Source of the DNA: Gracilaria vermiculophylla
Lineage: Eukaryota > Rhodophyta > Florideophyceae > Gracilariales > Gracilariaceae
Length of the DNA: 54,255 bases
Reading direction: 5' to 3'
NCBI GenBank assembly: GCA_019155205.2
Contig: JAHNZQ020000016.1
Location: 402,822-457,076 of the forward strand
The notes under the pieces are model-generated. The model ran no database searches, was not told where the DNA came from, and saw only the letters and a program-made list of their open reading frames with translations. This document shows positions 1 through 10,800 of this stretch, piece after piece (positions within the stretch are counted from its first letter, which is position 1; the number at the start of each line of letters is the position of its first letter). The position numbers and the translations under genes were made by a program.

Positions 1-2
1 GT

Positions 3-656
3 TCCATCCTAAGGCGATATGAGAACGCACTCTCACTCGCTAAGGAGAGCCTCAACGTCTCGCAGAGGAGATAAAAACAGGACTTCGACCGAAAGGTTAT
101 GGAAGGCCCTCACCTGAAGGACGGCGACGAGGTTTTCCTCGACAAACCCGGGGAAAACTCCGATGAACCGCCGGACGTCACGCGCAAGTTAGCGCCGACC
201 ACCTCAGGGCCCTTCAAAGTCCTTGCCACCTATAGGGATACTGTCGCCATTGAGGTGAACGGGCTCAGGGATGTCATCTCCCGTGATAGGATGACGAAAG
301 TCCCAACGCCCATCCTTCCAGGAATGCCCGCCACCCCACCTCAGGGACAACGCGCGGAGACTCCTCATCCAACCACCTCAGGCGCGACGACACGACGGGA
401 TACTGGGAACCGCATCACCGCTCTCGGTGAACCAATCCTGGAGGCTCCCGATGCCATCCTGACCCCTGAAGGTGACATCCTCTACGCGGTGGACCATATC
501 GTCTCCCATCGACAAACCCCTGCAGGAATACTGTACCGCGTCTGCTGGTATGAGACCACCCCGAAGGACGACACGGAAGAACCTCCGGAATATATCCCGG
601 AGAACTTCCTTTGGCGATACCACGCCAATCTGGTGCGGAAACGCCTCTCTACATAG
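3..656 (+). pseudogene. 3' end of a Ty3/gypsy (chromovirus-type) retrotransposon pol: integrase C-terminus plus chromodomain
   Basis: The frame is open from the window edge but carries an in-frame TAA at 72-74, so the intact stretch starts at the Met at 99 (185 aa). Upstream of the stop, the frame reads like the helical end of an integrase core (RRYENALSLAKESLN). Residues 5-68 from the Met match the integrase C-terminal module: a 'DGDEVFL' strand, 'KLAPTTSGPFKVL' and 'GLRDVISRDRM'. Residues about 127-182 form a chromodomain (YAVDHIVSHR, then YRVCWYE, then IPENFLWRYHANLV). This order is typical of chromoviral Ty3/gypsy elements, in which the chromodomain guides insertion into heterochromatin. 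The element is truncated by the window, and the stop suggests an inactive copy. I found no LTR. Confidence 0.8.
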
Positions 657-898
657 GCGCTTCCGTTTAGGAAACGGAGAGGGGGCCCCCGACCGGAGTG
701 TTTTTCGCCTTCGCAGTCTATCCTCTACCTGTAGTTCTCTTTTTCGCCTCCAGGCTGCCGTTGCTCGCTTTCTGCATGCTCCCACGGTGGCACTTCGTGT
801 CGTTGAGCACGCGGGCACGGCCTAAGTCATATTGGAACTACCGTTCATGGAGCTTCTGCTCCACCCGAAGGATCTTTTATTTGTCAGGGCCCTATCAC

Positions 899-1597
899 CT
901 ACAGGTCACCGAAGCGTGTTGAATACTCCACTTCGAGGCGCGCATTCGCTGTGAGCGCTTGGCTATCGAAGAAATCCGACAGGCTTTCCTTGAGGGCCGC
1001 CATCGAGGCTCGGTCTGTCCGGGCCTTGTGGAGCTCTAAGACCCAAGCACGCGCCTCGCGCAGAGCCTCTACAGGAGAGGCCGGAGCAGGACGGCCCGTC
1101 ACCAGGCACGCCTGCACCAACTCCTGGAATGCTGCCTCCAAAGCCCCAAAGGAGACTCCTCCCGACGGTGCACCCGATGCGGCCACGTCCGTTGACAGCG
1201 CAACAACGGCCACGGAAGGAGCCGCGGACCGTGGAACAGCTGGGACAGGGGCTCCCCAACGGGATTCCGTGGGTTCCGCAGTGGAGGTCGTCAATGCTAA
1301 GGGCGGAGTCGGTGACACCGGAGGTGACGGCGGCGTGGGAACTGGAACACTCCGCAGGCGGGGCTTAGGAATAGGCGCAGGGACGCTCCGCAGTCGGGGC
1401 TGCACCACTGGGGCCGAAAGTGCCGGGGCGGGAGCAATCTCGTCCTCGTTCGTAGGAGGCACGGCGGCTAACACTGCGGGTGTACCCGGTATCGCGGTGC
1501 ACCGTGGCGTTATCACCTCAGGAGACACGCCCATAGCCTGGGACAAAGACGCACGTGGCACTGTGGTCGAACTGCTCCCCTGGACAGAACGGTGCAC
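899..1597 (-). CDS. Hypothetical Pro/Ala/Val-rich ORF, possibly an antisense ORF of the retroelement
   Basis: This 232-aa frame lies on the opposite strand just beyond the retrotransposon pol. Residues about 30-150 are low-complexity Pro/Ala/Val/Ser with short repeats (PRLRSVPAPIP and PRLRSVPVPTP). The last 80 residues are more protein-like and probably helical (FGALEAAFQELVQACLV, then ALREARAWVLELHKAR). I recognise no domain. Some Ty3/gypsy elements carry an extra antisense ORF between pol and the 3' LTR, and the position and orientation here would fit that. It could equally be a chance frame, because its opposite strand is also open over 951-1694. The N-terminal border is unclear. Confidence 0.3.
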   Translation of the reverse strand: MHRSVQGSSSTTVPRASLSQAMGVSPEVITPRCTAIPGTPAVLAAVPPTNEDEIAPAPALSAPVVQPRLRSVPAPIPKPRLRSVPVPTPPSPPVSPTPPLALTTSTAEPTESRWGAPVPAVPRSAAPSVAVVALSTDVAASGAPSGGVSFGALEAAFQELVQACLVTGRPAPASPVEALREARAWVLELHKARTDRASMAALKESLSDFFDSQALTANARLEVEYSTRFGDL

Positions 1598-1932
1598 CGA
1601 TCGAGGTGTGATACACCTCAGGATTTTAAGGAGATGTAGGCGCGTGCAATCGTCATCGCTCTCGCGAAGTCGAGCGCGAAAAAGATCGTCTTGAGTGCCA
1701 ACAGGACCGTGAGAGAATGGCTAAGCTCGAGCTCGACAAATTCCGCCTCATGATGGCGGTTATAGTCAACAAGCTCGGTGGTTCAAGCGGAACTGGCCCG
1801 GCGCCTACGTCGCAACGCGACGCCATCCACGCGAAAGATAACGTTGGTGCACAATCACAAAGGCTGCCTTTCGCAACTCCGCGGTAAACACTAAGCACTG
1901 CTTGTCGCTACACTCGTTTCATTGCCCTACAT

Positions 1933-3113
1933 TTAAGTACACCAGTCAACGAACTCTTCCAAAGAACGGGGTTGACAGTCAAAGTACGCTGCTACTTGAT
2001 TAGAGTAGAGCGTGCTTCTTGCGTTCGACAAGAGCATGCTGCCTACGTACAGTAAGCAAACTGGAGACTTTAGAACACTCATTTGGCGTTTGTAGTTAAC
2101 AGTGCTTCAGTTCTGTTTAACATCTTTAAACATCCACTCGACGGTTATTCGTGCACTAGACATGGCTTTGTTAAAGGCAGCTTCGTTTTGGCTCACTTCA
2201 GAGCCTTGGAATGGAATCCTGAGGTACTCACGCTCGTTGTAACCGCTATCTCCGTAGATACAGAATTGCTTCTCGGCGAAGAATAAGAACTCCTCTAGCT
2301 GCGCATCGATTCCGGACCTCATGTAAAGAGTCCAGTCGTGCCTACGCCCCTCAAATGGGCCGAATACGTGAATGAACATGCCGTCCGGCGTTGTTATAGC
2401 CTGAAATTTCAAGCTGTGTTTTCTTTTATGTCCATTGTACACTATTGCTTGTAGTCCGTGGTCAGATAGCCTCGCAGTTCCAAGAACAGTACCATCTATG
2501 AAACCAATACAGTTTTGTAGGGCACCACACTCGTTTCCCACGGCAGACGCATACCGTTCAGCGTTGATTCAATGAAAAGGCCACTCAGAGATCCAGTTAA
2601 GAGTTGCCCTCTGTTGTTGATGAGGGTCTCCATGCCTTCCCAGAATATCTCACACAGCTGTAGAGCGTATTTTTGGAACAGCAGCTTGACATCTGTCCAT
2701 CGAAAAGGTGTGACCAACCATTTGAGAATGACGCATGTTATTAGTAGAGCAGAACTGAAATAACAGTTGCGACTAGTCACGTACTCAACAACCTGTCCTT
2801 GCGCAAAGCTCACAATTCGAGGTATATCGGACTTCAGAAATTGGAAGTGACTTAAGCAGGTGGCATTATTCATGTTTGCGAATACATCTTCGAAAGAAGT
2901 CATCGAAATGAGACGACTATGTAATATGAATGTTTGGTAGTTGAGGCGAGCTCTTTCATAACGATTGAGCGGTATAGACATGACCTCGGTCTGTACAGAC
3001 CTCGGACTTTGCGCACGTCTCTGAATGAGAAGAAGAAAGATAGACATCTATTTTCGGGCGGTACGAAGAGACAGGGCCTTTGTATTAGCTTGCAAAGTTG
3101 ACTTGCGTGGCAT
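1933..3113 (-). pseudogene. Broken PIF/Harbinger-type transposase (HARBI1-like DDE nuclease)
   Basis: Read on the minus strand, the frame starts at a Met at 3113 and meets an in-frame TAG at 3048-3050; a later Met at 3047 begins a 183-aa open stretch. Around 2545-2556 the coding frame shifts: 'FIESTLN' is in one frame and 'ERYASAVGNE' in the next. The second part holds the DDE_Tnp_4 signature: 'FIDGT' (first D), 'HKRKHSLKFQAI', 'GRRHDWTLY' with 'YGDSGY' (second D) and 'RITVEWMFKDVK' (E). An in-frame TGA at 2107-2109 interrupts it. The same frame then continues with a typical Harbinger C-terminus (KSPVCLLYVGSMLLSNARS, then LEEFVDW) to a TAA at 1933-1935. With one frameshift and one or two stops it is almost certainly dead. 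The Myb-like partner ORF of such elements was not found. Confidence 0.85.
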
Positions 3114-3385
3114 TGCGATGCTAGTAAGGGAAGGTTAGAGGCGAAAGTGAAAGTGCAGGTTCTGAAGTGATATGCCCTTTGGTAGAATTACAAACGTGCG
3201 TAATTGTAAAGTATTAGTCATGTGAGAAAAGCGGGTAGGAGTGCAGAAGCTTCTGTAATGAAGTTATTTGGCACACAGGCTTTTCACAAGTATCCATTCC
3301 GTAATATCTATATTACCTTAGAATCCACTGCACTAAATGTGAGCCTACAGAAAGAGGTTTCAGAAAGCTGTAAAGTCAAAAAAGA

Positions 3386-3402
3386 GTTTCAAAAACATAT
3401 TA
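3386..3402 (+). repeat. Left arm of the Tc1/mariner terminal inverted repeat
   Basis: The 17 bases GTTTCAAAAACATATTA are the exact reverse complement of 4537-4553. The flanking outer sequence (from CAG at 3361) aligns with gaps to the reverse complement of 4554-4582. Confidence 0.7.
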
Positions 3403-4536
3403 TCATCAATAACAGATATTTCCTGCGCGATGCTCAATAGTTCATTTTGCATCTTTTTTGCTTCATAACGCTAATGCAACAGTTTGGCATCGAATTGATG
3501 TATTTTTCCAAAGTTGAAACTGTCACAGATATCCAGCCATTTTCAATGCGGTTTTTGAGTTCAAAAACTGTCTGCGATTGCCTTCCATGAGCATAAATCA
3601 TCCTCGCCAGCAGACACTAAACGTTTTTGATTGGGTTCATTTTTGCTGAGCGCGCCGGCCACTGTACAACAGATACCCCTGACTCCTGTAGCCAATTTTT
3701 GATAGAAAATGCAGCCTGTAGAGGCGCATTATCCTTTCGAAAAATGAAAGTTTTTGCATTGGAAAAATAAACCAAAAAATAGCAAATAATTATAATGAGC
3801 TTCTTCATATTTTTCCGCGTTCATGGTTGTTTAAGTAAATGCAATTTCAGTGAGATCGTTTTCTGGAAATGCCCTCCCTCAGAAAAGCACAAGATCTTCC
3901 CCTAAATGTCTGGTATAAAATCCATGACATTCGTTATGAATATCGTGCCGATAATATATATACAGCAGTTTGGTCCATCTAAGTTGAACTTTTTTTCATC
4001 AGTAAAAATAACATTTTTTCATTCTCTTTTGCAGTAAAGGTTTTAAGCACAATGTTAAACTCTCGTTTTTCATTTGATGGTTTTGGAGAAGAATTTTTTT
4101 CATCTTTTTTTTACTTAAATATATTTATGTTGTTTACCTGCCTCTACATAGTTGATTTAGGAACGTTGAGATTGCGACTTTTTCCTTTTTTTTGCAGAAA
4201 ACTTTTCTTATGCCCAACGTTCTTGTAATATTTCTTTTTTTGCTGGATTAAGCTTCTCAGAGCGTTCTGGGGATCGTTTTAATCCACAAAAAAGTGTGAT
4301 GTTTGAGAGCAATAGCAATTGTGACCCTAGAACGCTTTACTTATAGAGCAATAGCACTGTTGGAGTGTTTTTCGGCGTTTAACTTTTTGATTTGAAGCTG
4401 TTGTTGCTTTGAAAGTGGAAGACCATGGGCCATTTTTACTAGAAAGAAGACGGTATACATATGTTTTTGAGACAAATCTGTTGAGACTTTGTTCAAAATG
4501 TAGCCTACAGTACAGTTTTGGCGCACTTTTTAGGGG

Positions 4537-4553
4537 TAATATGTTTTTGAAAC
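4537..4553 (-). repeat. Right arm of the Tc1/mariner terminal inverted repeat
   Basis: TAATATGTTTTTGAAAC is the exact reverse complement of 3386-3402. The arm extends outward to CTG at 4580-4582, followed by TA, the target dinucleotide of this superfamily. Confidence 0.7.
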
Positions 4554-4584
4554 GCATTATATTTCGGTCATATACAGTACTGTA

Positions 4585-5740
4585 CATGGCTTTATCTGCG
4601 AATAAAAACTAGTATGTTGTTGGTTGTGCCATCACATGGCAGCTACATTTTCTAACCGCTGGACGTTTTTGTTTTCTATGCGTTCAAAGTGTACATGCGG
4701 CTGGAGGTACAGCAAAGAGGCAGGGTGAAGTTTGTTGTTGAAATATTGGACACGTGTGGGGCACAATTTGTAGCGCCATCGGACTCGATGAGCGGGAGGG
4801 TTATCAAAAGTTGGTTGAGGAATACAGGGCTGTAAAGGAGGTGCACATGAAAAGGGCGGCAGACGTGAATGAAATGGAGATTACAGGGTTATGGGTTAAT
4901 TGAGGTGGGCGACACAGCGACAGCATGGATTGTTTTGTTAAAATGGTGTTGAAAAACTGGCGGAGGCTGGCGACGGAAAGTGATGTGGACGAACGTGGGA
5001 CGGGAAAAGTGGCCATTTCAAATGGGCGCCATTCGACCGCCGAGTGTTTACGGGACGCTTTCAAAGCAAGTCGTGCGGCAGGTTCGGCATGGAAAGTGCA
5101 GCAGCGCTCCGCGGCCTCATTGCGCGCGCAGAAATGTGCCAGTGGGGCATACTGCGGGGACGCGGTCGCACAGGCGCAAGATTGGTGCTTTTCGCGCGGT
5201 GCGAAAGAAATCGCGCTGTGCATTGTGATGTGCAGAATGGGTGGGTTGTTCACTCGGCAGGTGTTCACTCAGCAGGTGCAGCGAACGATGGAGGCGGAGG
5301 GAACTTTATAAAGTGGGCGCATCGTGCTTGGTTGACCCCAAGGGTTGAAATGACGGAGGTGTTGCGAAATTGTGTAGCGTGATGCACGCTCTGGGGGCGC
5401 GCATGCCGTTTGTAGACACGAGCTTGGCACGCGCGAAACATTAATACTCTATGCGAAAACAGTACCGCTGGGGACGCTGCGGTGTCTCACTTGCTACGGC
5501 TCCTGCATTGAGCGTTGGAAGGCAAGGATGTGTACGCAGAAAGACAAGACGCGCCGCTTTTATTCGCCGCATCGAGCGCGAGGTGTGCGGCAAAACGACG
5601 TGGGCTGGACCAGCCGGGTTTGAACTGTGAAGAGTTGCAGACGCAGACAAGGCGGCGACGCGAGCATGCGGCGACACAGGCGGCTGACCACAAGCTTTTG
5701 TGCAATAGCCGCCGCGGCGGCGGCCAACGGCGGCGGGCCA
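4585..5740. other. Intergenic stretch with no supportable gene
   Basis: Several short frames occur on both strands, but none shows a recognisable domain. A 15-bp direct tandem repeat with one mismatch lies at 5248-5262 and 5263-5277. Base composition rises steadily toward the GC-rich island that begins near 5700. Confidence 0.5.
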
Positions 5741-6320
5741 CGTGGGCGTTTCTTTTGGCGCGCGGCGCGAAGGGCGCGCAGCTTGCCGGCGGCCGCGCGC
5801 GCGGCGCGGCGCGGCGGGTGTCATGCTGTATTCGCGCACGCGCGGCGCGCCACTGCAAGCAATATACGCGCGCGCGCGCGCGCGGCGGCGCCGAATTCGC
5901 GCGCGCGCGCGCGACGCACCGCCCATACCGCGCCGCGCGCCGCCAACGTGCGGCGCCGCCAACGTGCGGCGCCGCCGCCGCGCATTACAGCGCGCGCGCA
6001 CGCGGAATGCGCGCGCCGCCGCACGCGCGCGCCGCGCGCCGCGCGCCGCGCGCAGCGCGCGGCAGCCGCCGCGCCGTGTGCGCGCCACGTGCCACACGAT
6101 GCGCGGCGCGCCGCACGCGCCGCGCCGCCTTACAGCGCCGCTGTCAGGCGCGCGCGCGCGCGGTGCCGCGCGCTGCGGGGAGTGCTGCCGCAGCCGCCGC
6201 CGCCGCCGCCGCCGCCCAAAATCTCGCTTATTACCGCGCGCGCGCGCGCGCGCGCCCCGCGCCGCGCTCACCGCCGCCGCCCCAGTCGCCCGCGCCCGCG
6301 CCCGACGCCGCCGCTGCACC
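5740..6320 (+). promoter_or_regulatory. CG-alternating 5' island upstream of the C2H2 gene
   Basis: This stretch is almost entirely G and C, with many CpG and GpC runs. It includes a 23-bp alternating purine/pyrimidine run at 5862-5884, containing (CG)9. A near-palindrome CTTACAGCG-C-CGCTGTCAG lies at 6129-6147 and is followed by CGGTGCCGCGCGCTGC at 6161-6176. The same arrangement occurs before the PH-domain kinase at 36391-36438. I read it as promoter or 5' UTR sequence. Long open frames on both strands here reflect the lack of A/T-rich stop codons, not real proteins. Confidence 0.5.
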
Positions 6321-6739
6321 ATGCCGGGCACGTCGGACGACGACATCTTCAAGCGCATGTTCGCCAGCTTCGTCGCGCGCAAGACGCGCGCCACCCAGCC
6401 CCCGTCGCACCAACTGTCGCCCGCCCCGCGCCTCTCCAAGCTCCCCGAGACTGCGCGCCGCTTTGTGCCGCACCCGCACCACCCGCACCACCACCAGCCC
6501 CACCACCAGCCCCACCTGCACCACCACCAGCCCCACCCGCACCACCCGCACCACCCGCCGCCGCCGCCGCCGCCGCCGCCGCTGCGCGCCGCGCCGCCGC
6601 CGCGCGCCGCGCCGCCGCCGCGCTCGTCGTCGTCCTCGTCGTCGGCCGCGCGCCGCGCGCCGCCGCCGCCGCCGCCGCGCGCCGCGCCCTTCCCGTCGCT
6701 CTTCGCGCTGCGCGCGCCGCGCGTCGCGCCGCGCGCCGC

Positions 6740-6772
<33 letters not shown>

Positions 6773-7765
6773 GCCGGCGCGCGCGGCGCTGACGCGGCCG
6801 CGATCGTCGCGCCACGCGCAGCGCGCGTCGCGCGCCTCCAGCGCGTCCAAGAACAGCGACAAGGCGCCCACGGCGTCCACCGAGGACGCGCCGCCGCGCA
6901 AGCGCACGCGCGTGCACGCCGCCGCGCTGCAGCGCGCGCACAGCGCGCACGCGTCGCTGCCGTCGTCGGGCGACCGCCCGTCGTCGCGCAGGCCGCCGCC
7001 GCCGCCGCTGCCGCCGGCCGCCGCCGCCGCCGCCGCCGCGGGCGCGCGCGCGCCGCGCGGCGGCGCCAAGGGCGCGGGCGGCAGCGGCAGCGCTAGCGGC
7101 AGCGCGGGCGGCGGCGCGGGCGCGCGAGGCGGCGGCGGCGGCGGCGGCGGCGCGGGCGGCGGCGGCGGCGATGGGGGAGGCGGCGCGGGGGGGGCGAAGA
7201 GCTTCCCGTGCGACAAGTGCGCGGCGACGTTCGCACAGAAAGGGCAGCTGTCGCGACACATCCGGCGAGTGCACGACAAGCTGCGGCCGCACGCGTGCGA
7301 GCACTGCGGGCGGCTGTTCGGCGCGCGCAGCGACCGCACGCGACACGTGATGGTAAGTTGCGCGGCGGCGCGGCGGCGCGGCGGCGGCGGCGGGCGGGCG
7401 GCACGCGCGCTGACGTCATGTTTTTTATTCGCGCGCGCGCGCAGATTGTGCACAAGAAGGTGCGCCAGTTCCCGTGCGACCGCTGCGGCTTCCAGTTCCA
7501 GGCCAAGACGCACCTCGAGGCGCACGTGCGCACCGTGCACGACGGCGTGCGCCCGTTCCGCTGCTCGCAGTGCGGCTTCTCCTTCGGCCTGCGCTCCAAC
7601 CTGCTCACGCACGAGCGCGCCGTGCACTTCCGCGAGGCCAAGTGGAACTGCGCCGTCTGCTCCACCGCCTTCAACCGCAAGCACGACATGTTCCGCCACA
7701 TGAAGCTCATGCACGACGTCGACGCCGCCCCCTCCGCCGCCGCCCGCAAGCGCGGCGCCACATAG
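6321..7765 (+). CDS. C2H2 zinc-finger protein with five fingers (one intron)
   Basis: Exons 6321-7352 and 7445-7765 give 450 aa. The 92-nt intron (GTAAGT to a CG-rich stretch ending CAG) keeps the frame and splits finger 2 just before its last His. Residues 1-22 (MPGTSDDDIFKRMFASFVAR) look folded. Residues about 50-290 are low-complexity His/Pro, Arg/Ala/Pro and Gly/Ala with an NLS-like PPRKRTR. The fingers follow in tandem: FPCDKC..H..H, HACEHC, FPCDRC, FRCSQC and WNCAVC, each C-x2-C-x12-H-x3/4-H, and the protein ends 20 residues later. Five tandem fingers imply a sequence-specific DNA-binding (possibly RNA-binding) nuclear protein; target unknown. The ATG was chosen because upstream sequence in this frame is only CG-repeat translation. 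The stop lies 43 bp from the TRRAP stop on the other strand. Confidence 0.85.
7353..7444 (+). other. Intron of the C2H2 gene
   Basis: The GTAAGT donor follows GTGATG and the GCAG acceptor precedes ATTGTGCAC. Removing the 92 nt joins the two halves of finger 2 (RTRHVM plus IVH) in phase 0. The interior is about 80% G+C apart from a TTTTTTATT patch near 7421. Confidence 0.85.
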
Positions 7766-7808
7766 CACCACCACCACCACCACCACCACCACCCCACCCA
7801 TCCCTTCT

Positions 7809-10800
7809 TCAGTACCACGCTTGGAAGCTGCTGTCCATTCGCGCCACGTTCCCCACCGCGCACGCCTTCTCCACCAGCGCCTCCCCCAGCGCCACCGCCG
7901 CCGCCGCCGCCGCTGCCGCCGTCGCCGTCCCCCCCCCCTCACCCTCCTTCCCCCCCCCGCTTCCCCCCGCCCCCCACACCCGCGCCCTCATCGCCGCCAC
8001 GCTCCGCCGCAGCGCCCGCTCCACCCGCTCCGTGTCGTCCAACCGCCCCTCCTCCGTCTTGGCCACCCCCCCCAGCCCCTGTTCGCCCACCACGTACCCC
8101 TCCACCTCGTCGCGCATCACGCTCTCCAGCACCGTCTCCATCACCTCAATCCCCCCCATCATGCTGCGCAGCGCCCGCACCAGCGACCCGTAAAACACCC
8201 CCTTCACCCCGTTCCCGTTCGCCCCCAAGCCCCGCCGCAGGTTGCGCGTCAGTCGGAACGGCACCGCCTCGTCGTGCTCCAGCACCCCCCCCGCGCTGCT
8301 GCTCAGCACCCGCACCCCCCCGTGCTGCACCGCCCCGCTCTCCCAGCAAAACATCATGTTCTGCGGCCGCCGGCACCCGATCGCCAGCGCGTACGACGCC
8401 GCGCTCCCGCACCCGGCCGTCTCGCCGAACCGCTTCCGGAAGCACGCCAGCTCGCGCCCCGTCCGCATGCGCCCCGCCACCCACTCCGCAAACACCCTCT
8501 CCCCGACCCGCCGCCGGCACACCGCCTCCAGCGCCTCCACCCGCGCCTCGAACACCTCGCTCACGCTCAGCGCCTCCTCCTTCTCCCCCATCCGCCGCTC
8601 CTTCGCCTCCGCCTCCGCCTCGCGGAACGCCATGATCACGTCGTCGCAGCTCTCGCCCCGCCGCTCCAGGTACTGCTCCAGCCCCTCCGACACGCTCCCC
8701 ACCTCCCCGTCGCTGCACACCAGCCGCGACCGGCACCCCGTCGCAATGTACCGCGGCACCGCCAGCTGCACCCGCTGCCGCACCGCCACCGCGTCCTTGC
8801 CAAACACCCACTCGTTCAGCAGCCGGTACATCTGCCCGGCCCGCGTCTCCGCCATCTGCACGTGCAGCCGCACGTAGTGTTCCACCACAAACTTGTACCA
8901 CTTTCCATCGCTTCCCAGCACCGCCATCCCCCGGCAGCACCCCGTCGCCCGCTGCATCACCTTCACGTCCCCGCTGATGCGCCCGATCCGCACGTGCCGC
9001 CTCACGCACGGTTCGCTCCCGTTCATGTCGCAGTACTGCCCAAACACCTCCACCTCGCTCCCGTTCACGTTCAGCAGCTGCTTGCAGATGTTCTCCAGTT
9101 TCACGTACTCGGGCAGCGCGTCCACGCGCCTTTGGAAGATGCCTTGCCACCGCCGCAGACGCCGAATGAATGTGTCCACGTCGCTGGGAAAGTCCTTTGC
9201 CGTCTGCGGCGCCAGTTCCGCCGCAAACGCCTCCTTCACGTCCGCCAACTCCGCCGCCCCATGCTGCTCCCCGCCTGCCTGCTCGCTGCCTTCCACCCCA
9301 ATCCCAAACGAGCTCCGCGATATCTCTTCCAACGCCCCGCGGATCCCGGGCATGATTTGCTCCTTCCAGCTCTTGATCCCGCTTTGATAGCACCGCAGCA
9401 GCAGAGCGTTCATGAGCCCAAGCAGCAGCTCTTCCTTCTGAATCTTCACCCGGAACGACAGCTCGGACGTCACGCTTTCCAACTCCATGAACAGCGCTTG
9501 CTCATGCTTGGCAATCTGCGCCATGATGTTGTCGGCCAACTCGTACGGCGTCGCGCTTGATGCCGCCCGGCTTGTTGGCCGTGACTGCGGTTGCGCTCGC
9601 TTCGACGCATCGGCCCCGCCGCCGCGCGCTGCCGCTTGTTTCGTCTCGCCCACTGCCTTGTGCTCGCCAACACCCTCCTTTTGAGCACCCGCCTCCCCCT
9701 CATTCCCGTTCGCCTTGTTCACCTCAGGTTGCTTCTCAGCCTTGTTGTCTCCCTTGCCGCCCACAGCTGCTGCCGAGCCCGATTGATTCGCAGAGCCAAC
9801 AACAACGCCATGCGATCCTGCGTGACTGCTGCTCGGAAGGCTCTCTTGGATTTGCCGGTGTCGTTGCACGTGACCGTGATACTCTCGTAGACACCGTTCC
9901 AGAATCTTTCGAACGTTCATCTGCGTGTTTCTCAGTTCCTCTTTCTGCTCCATCAAGCGCGCTTGGTCTTGGCCGCCGGCTTGTGCCGCCTCGTCCAGTT
10001 TTTCAATCTCCTTTCGAAGAGATACATACTTGGCGTTGAACTTTTGTACGTGCTCCTTCAACTGATGCACGGAGCGCGCCGCCATTTTCAAGTGAGCCGA
10101 AGTAGCCACGGTTCGTAGCGGCTTGGCGACTGGGCGCCAAAGCTTCAGTGCTTCCCGAAACAATTGGCGCCTCGGCATGTCGATTGCTTTGCGGTCGTCC
10201 ATGTATGCTTTCAACGGAAAGAATATCGCTTGAGGAAACGTGAGTGCAATGCGCGACAAGATAGGCATCACCGTCAACCCTTCCGCTCTGCCAAGCATCT
10301 GCAACAGTTGTGGAAGCCATGGTATCCACATCCACGACGGCACGTCCAAAATCGCTGCACTTAGCGCTCTGCTCACCCCCTTTCTCTCCGAAGAGAGCGT
10401 ACCTGGCTTGTTGGTGGCCCCCTTCTGTTTGTCCGCCGACGCATTATCTGCGGCAACCACTGCCGCCGACGTACTATTCTTCTCTAACCCTTTCTCGTCC
10501 TCGGGCGCTTGTGGCATGTCCACTGCTTTTGTGGCGTTTGAAGTAAGGCAACTCTGGTGTTCCATCAATCGCCTTGTCGTAAAATCGCATGAAAGTCGCG
10601 ACTGTACGTCCAAGCTCAGCAGTCGAAGAACTCGTGATAAATAGGCGCGACCTTTTCGGGAACCAAAACGAACAGCCTGCAGGTAACACTTCACAGCTGA
10701 CTCGCGGAATGCCAATTCCGCAGCGTAACCATTACTGACCCCCATCAGCTCTTCAATTTGCTTGTCGTCAGAATCGATGCTGTCGGCAAAATTGGCAAAC

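Larger units (their letters stand above)
3361..4582 (-). mobile_element. Decayed Tc1/mariner-type transposon with terminal inverted repeats
   Basis: About 1.2 kb, the usual size for this family. On the minus strand the pieces appear in the correct order in different frames. First comes an N-terminal helix-turn-helix (GLPLSKQQQLQIKKLNAEKH), then 'KRSPERSEKLNPAKKEILQ', then a 'TDEKKFNLDGPN'-like DDE strand near 3985-4020. At 3617-3760 is 'DNAPLQAAFSIKNWLQ' followed by 'VQWPARSAKMNPIKNV', the second-Asp and NP(I/L)-N signature. Stops and frameshifts separate the pieces, so no intact transposase exists. The two ends share a perfect 17-nt inverted repeat (3386-3402 and 4537-4553) inside a weaker outer match that starts with CAG at both ends. 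TA follows the right end at 4583-4584. Confidence 0.8.

Noticed and set aside
669..690. Purine-rich AGGAAACGGAGAGGGGG after the retrotransposon pol as a polypurine tract
   Set aside because: No LTR start or matching second LTR could be found next to it.
5441..7942. Minus-strand open frame of 833 codons and other long frames across the CG-rich island
   Set aside because: They consist of Arg/Ala/Gly/Pro/Trp runs antisense to the C2H2 gene and exist only because stop codons are rare in such DNA.
8146..9560. Long frames antisense to or in another frame of the TRRAP 3' end
   Set aside because: Low-complexity translation of the C-rich strand; TRRAP conservation explains the region.
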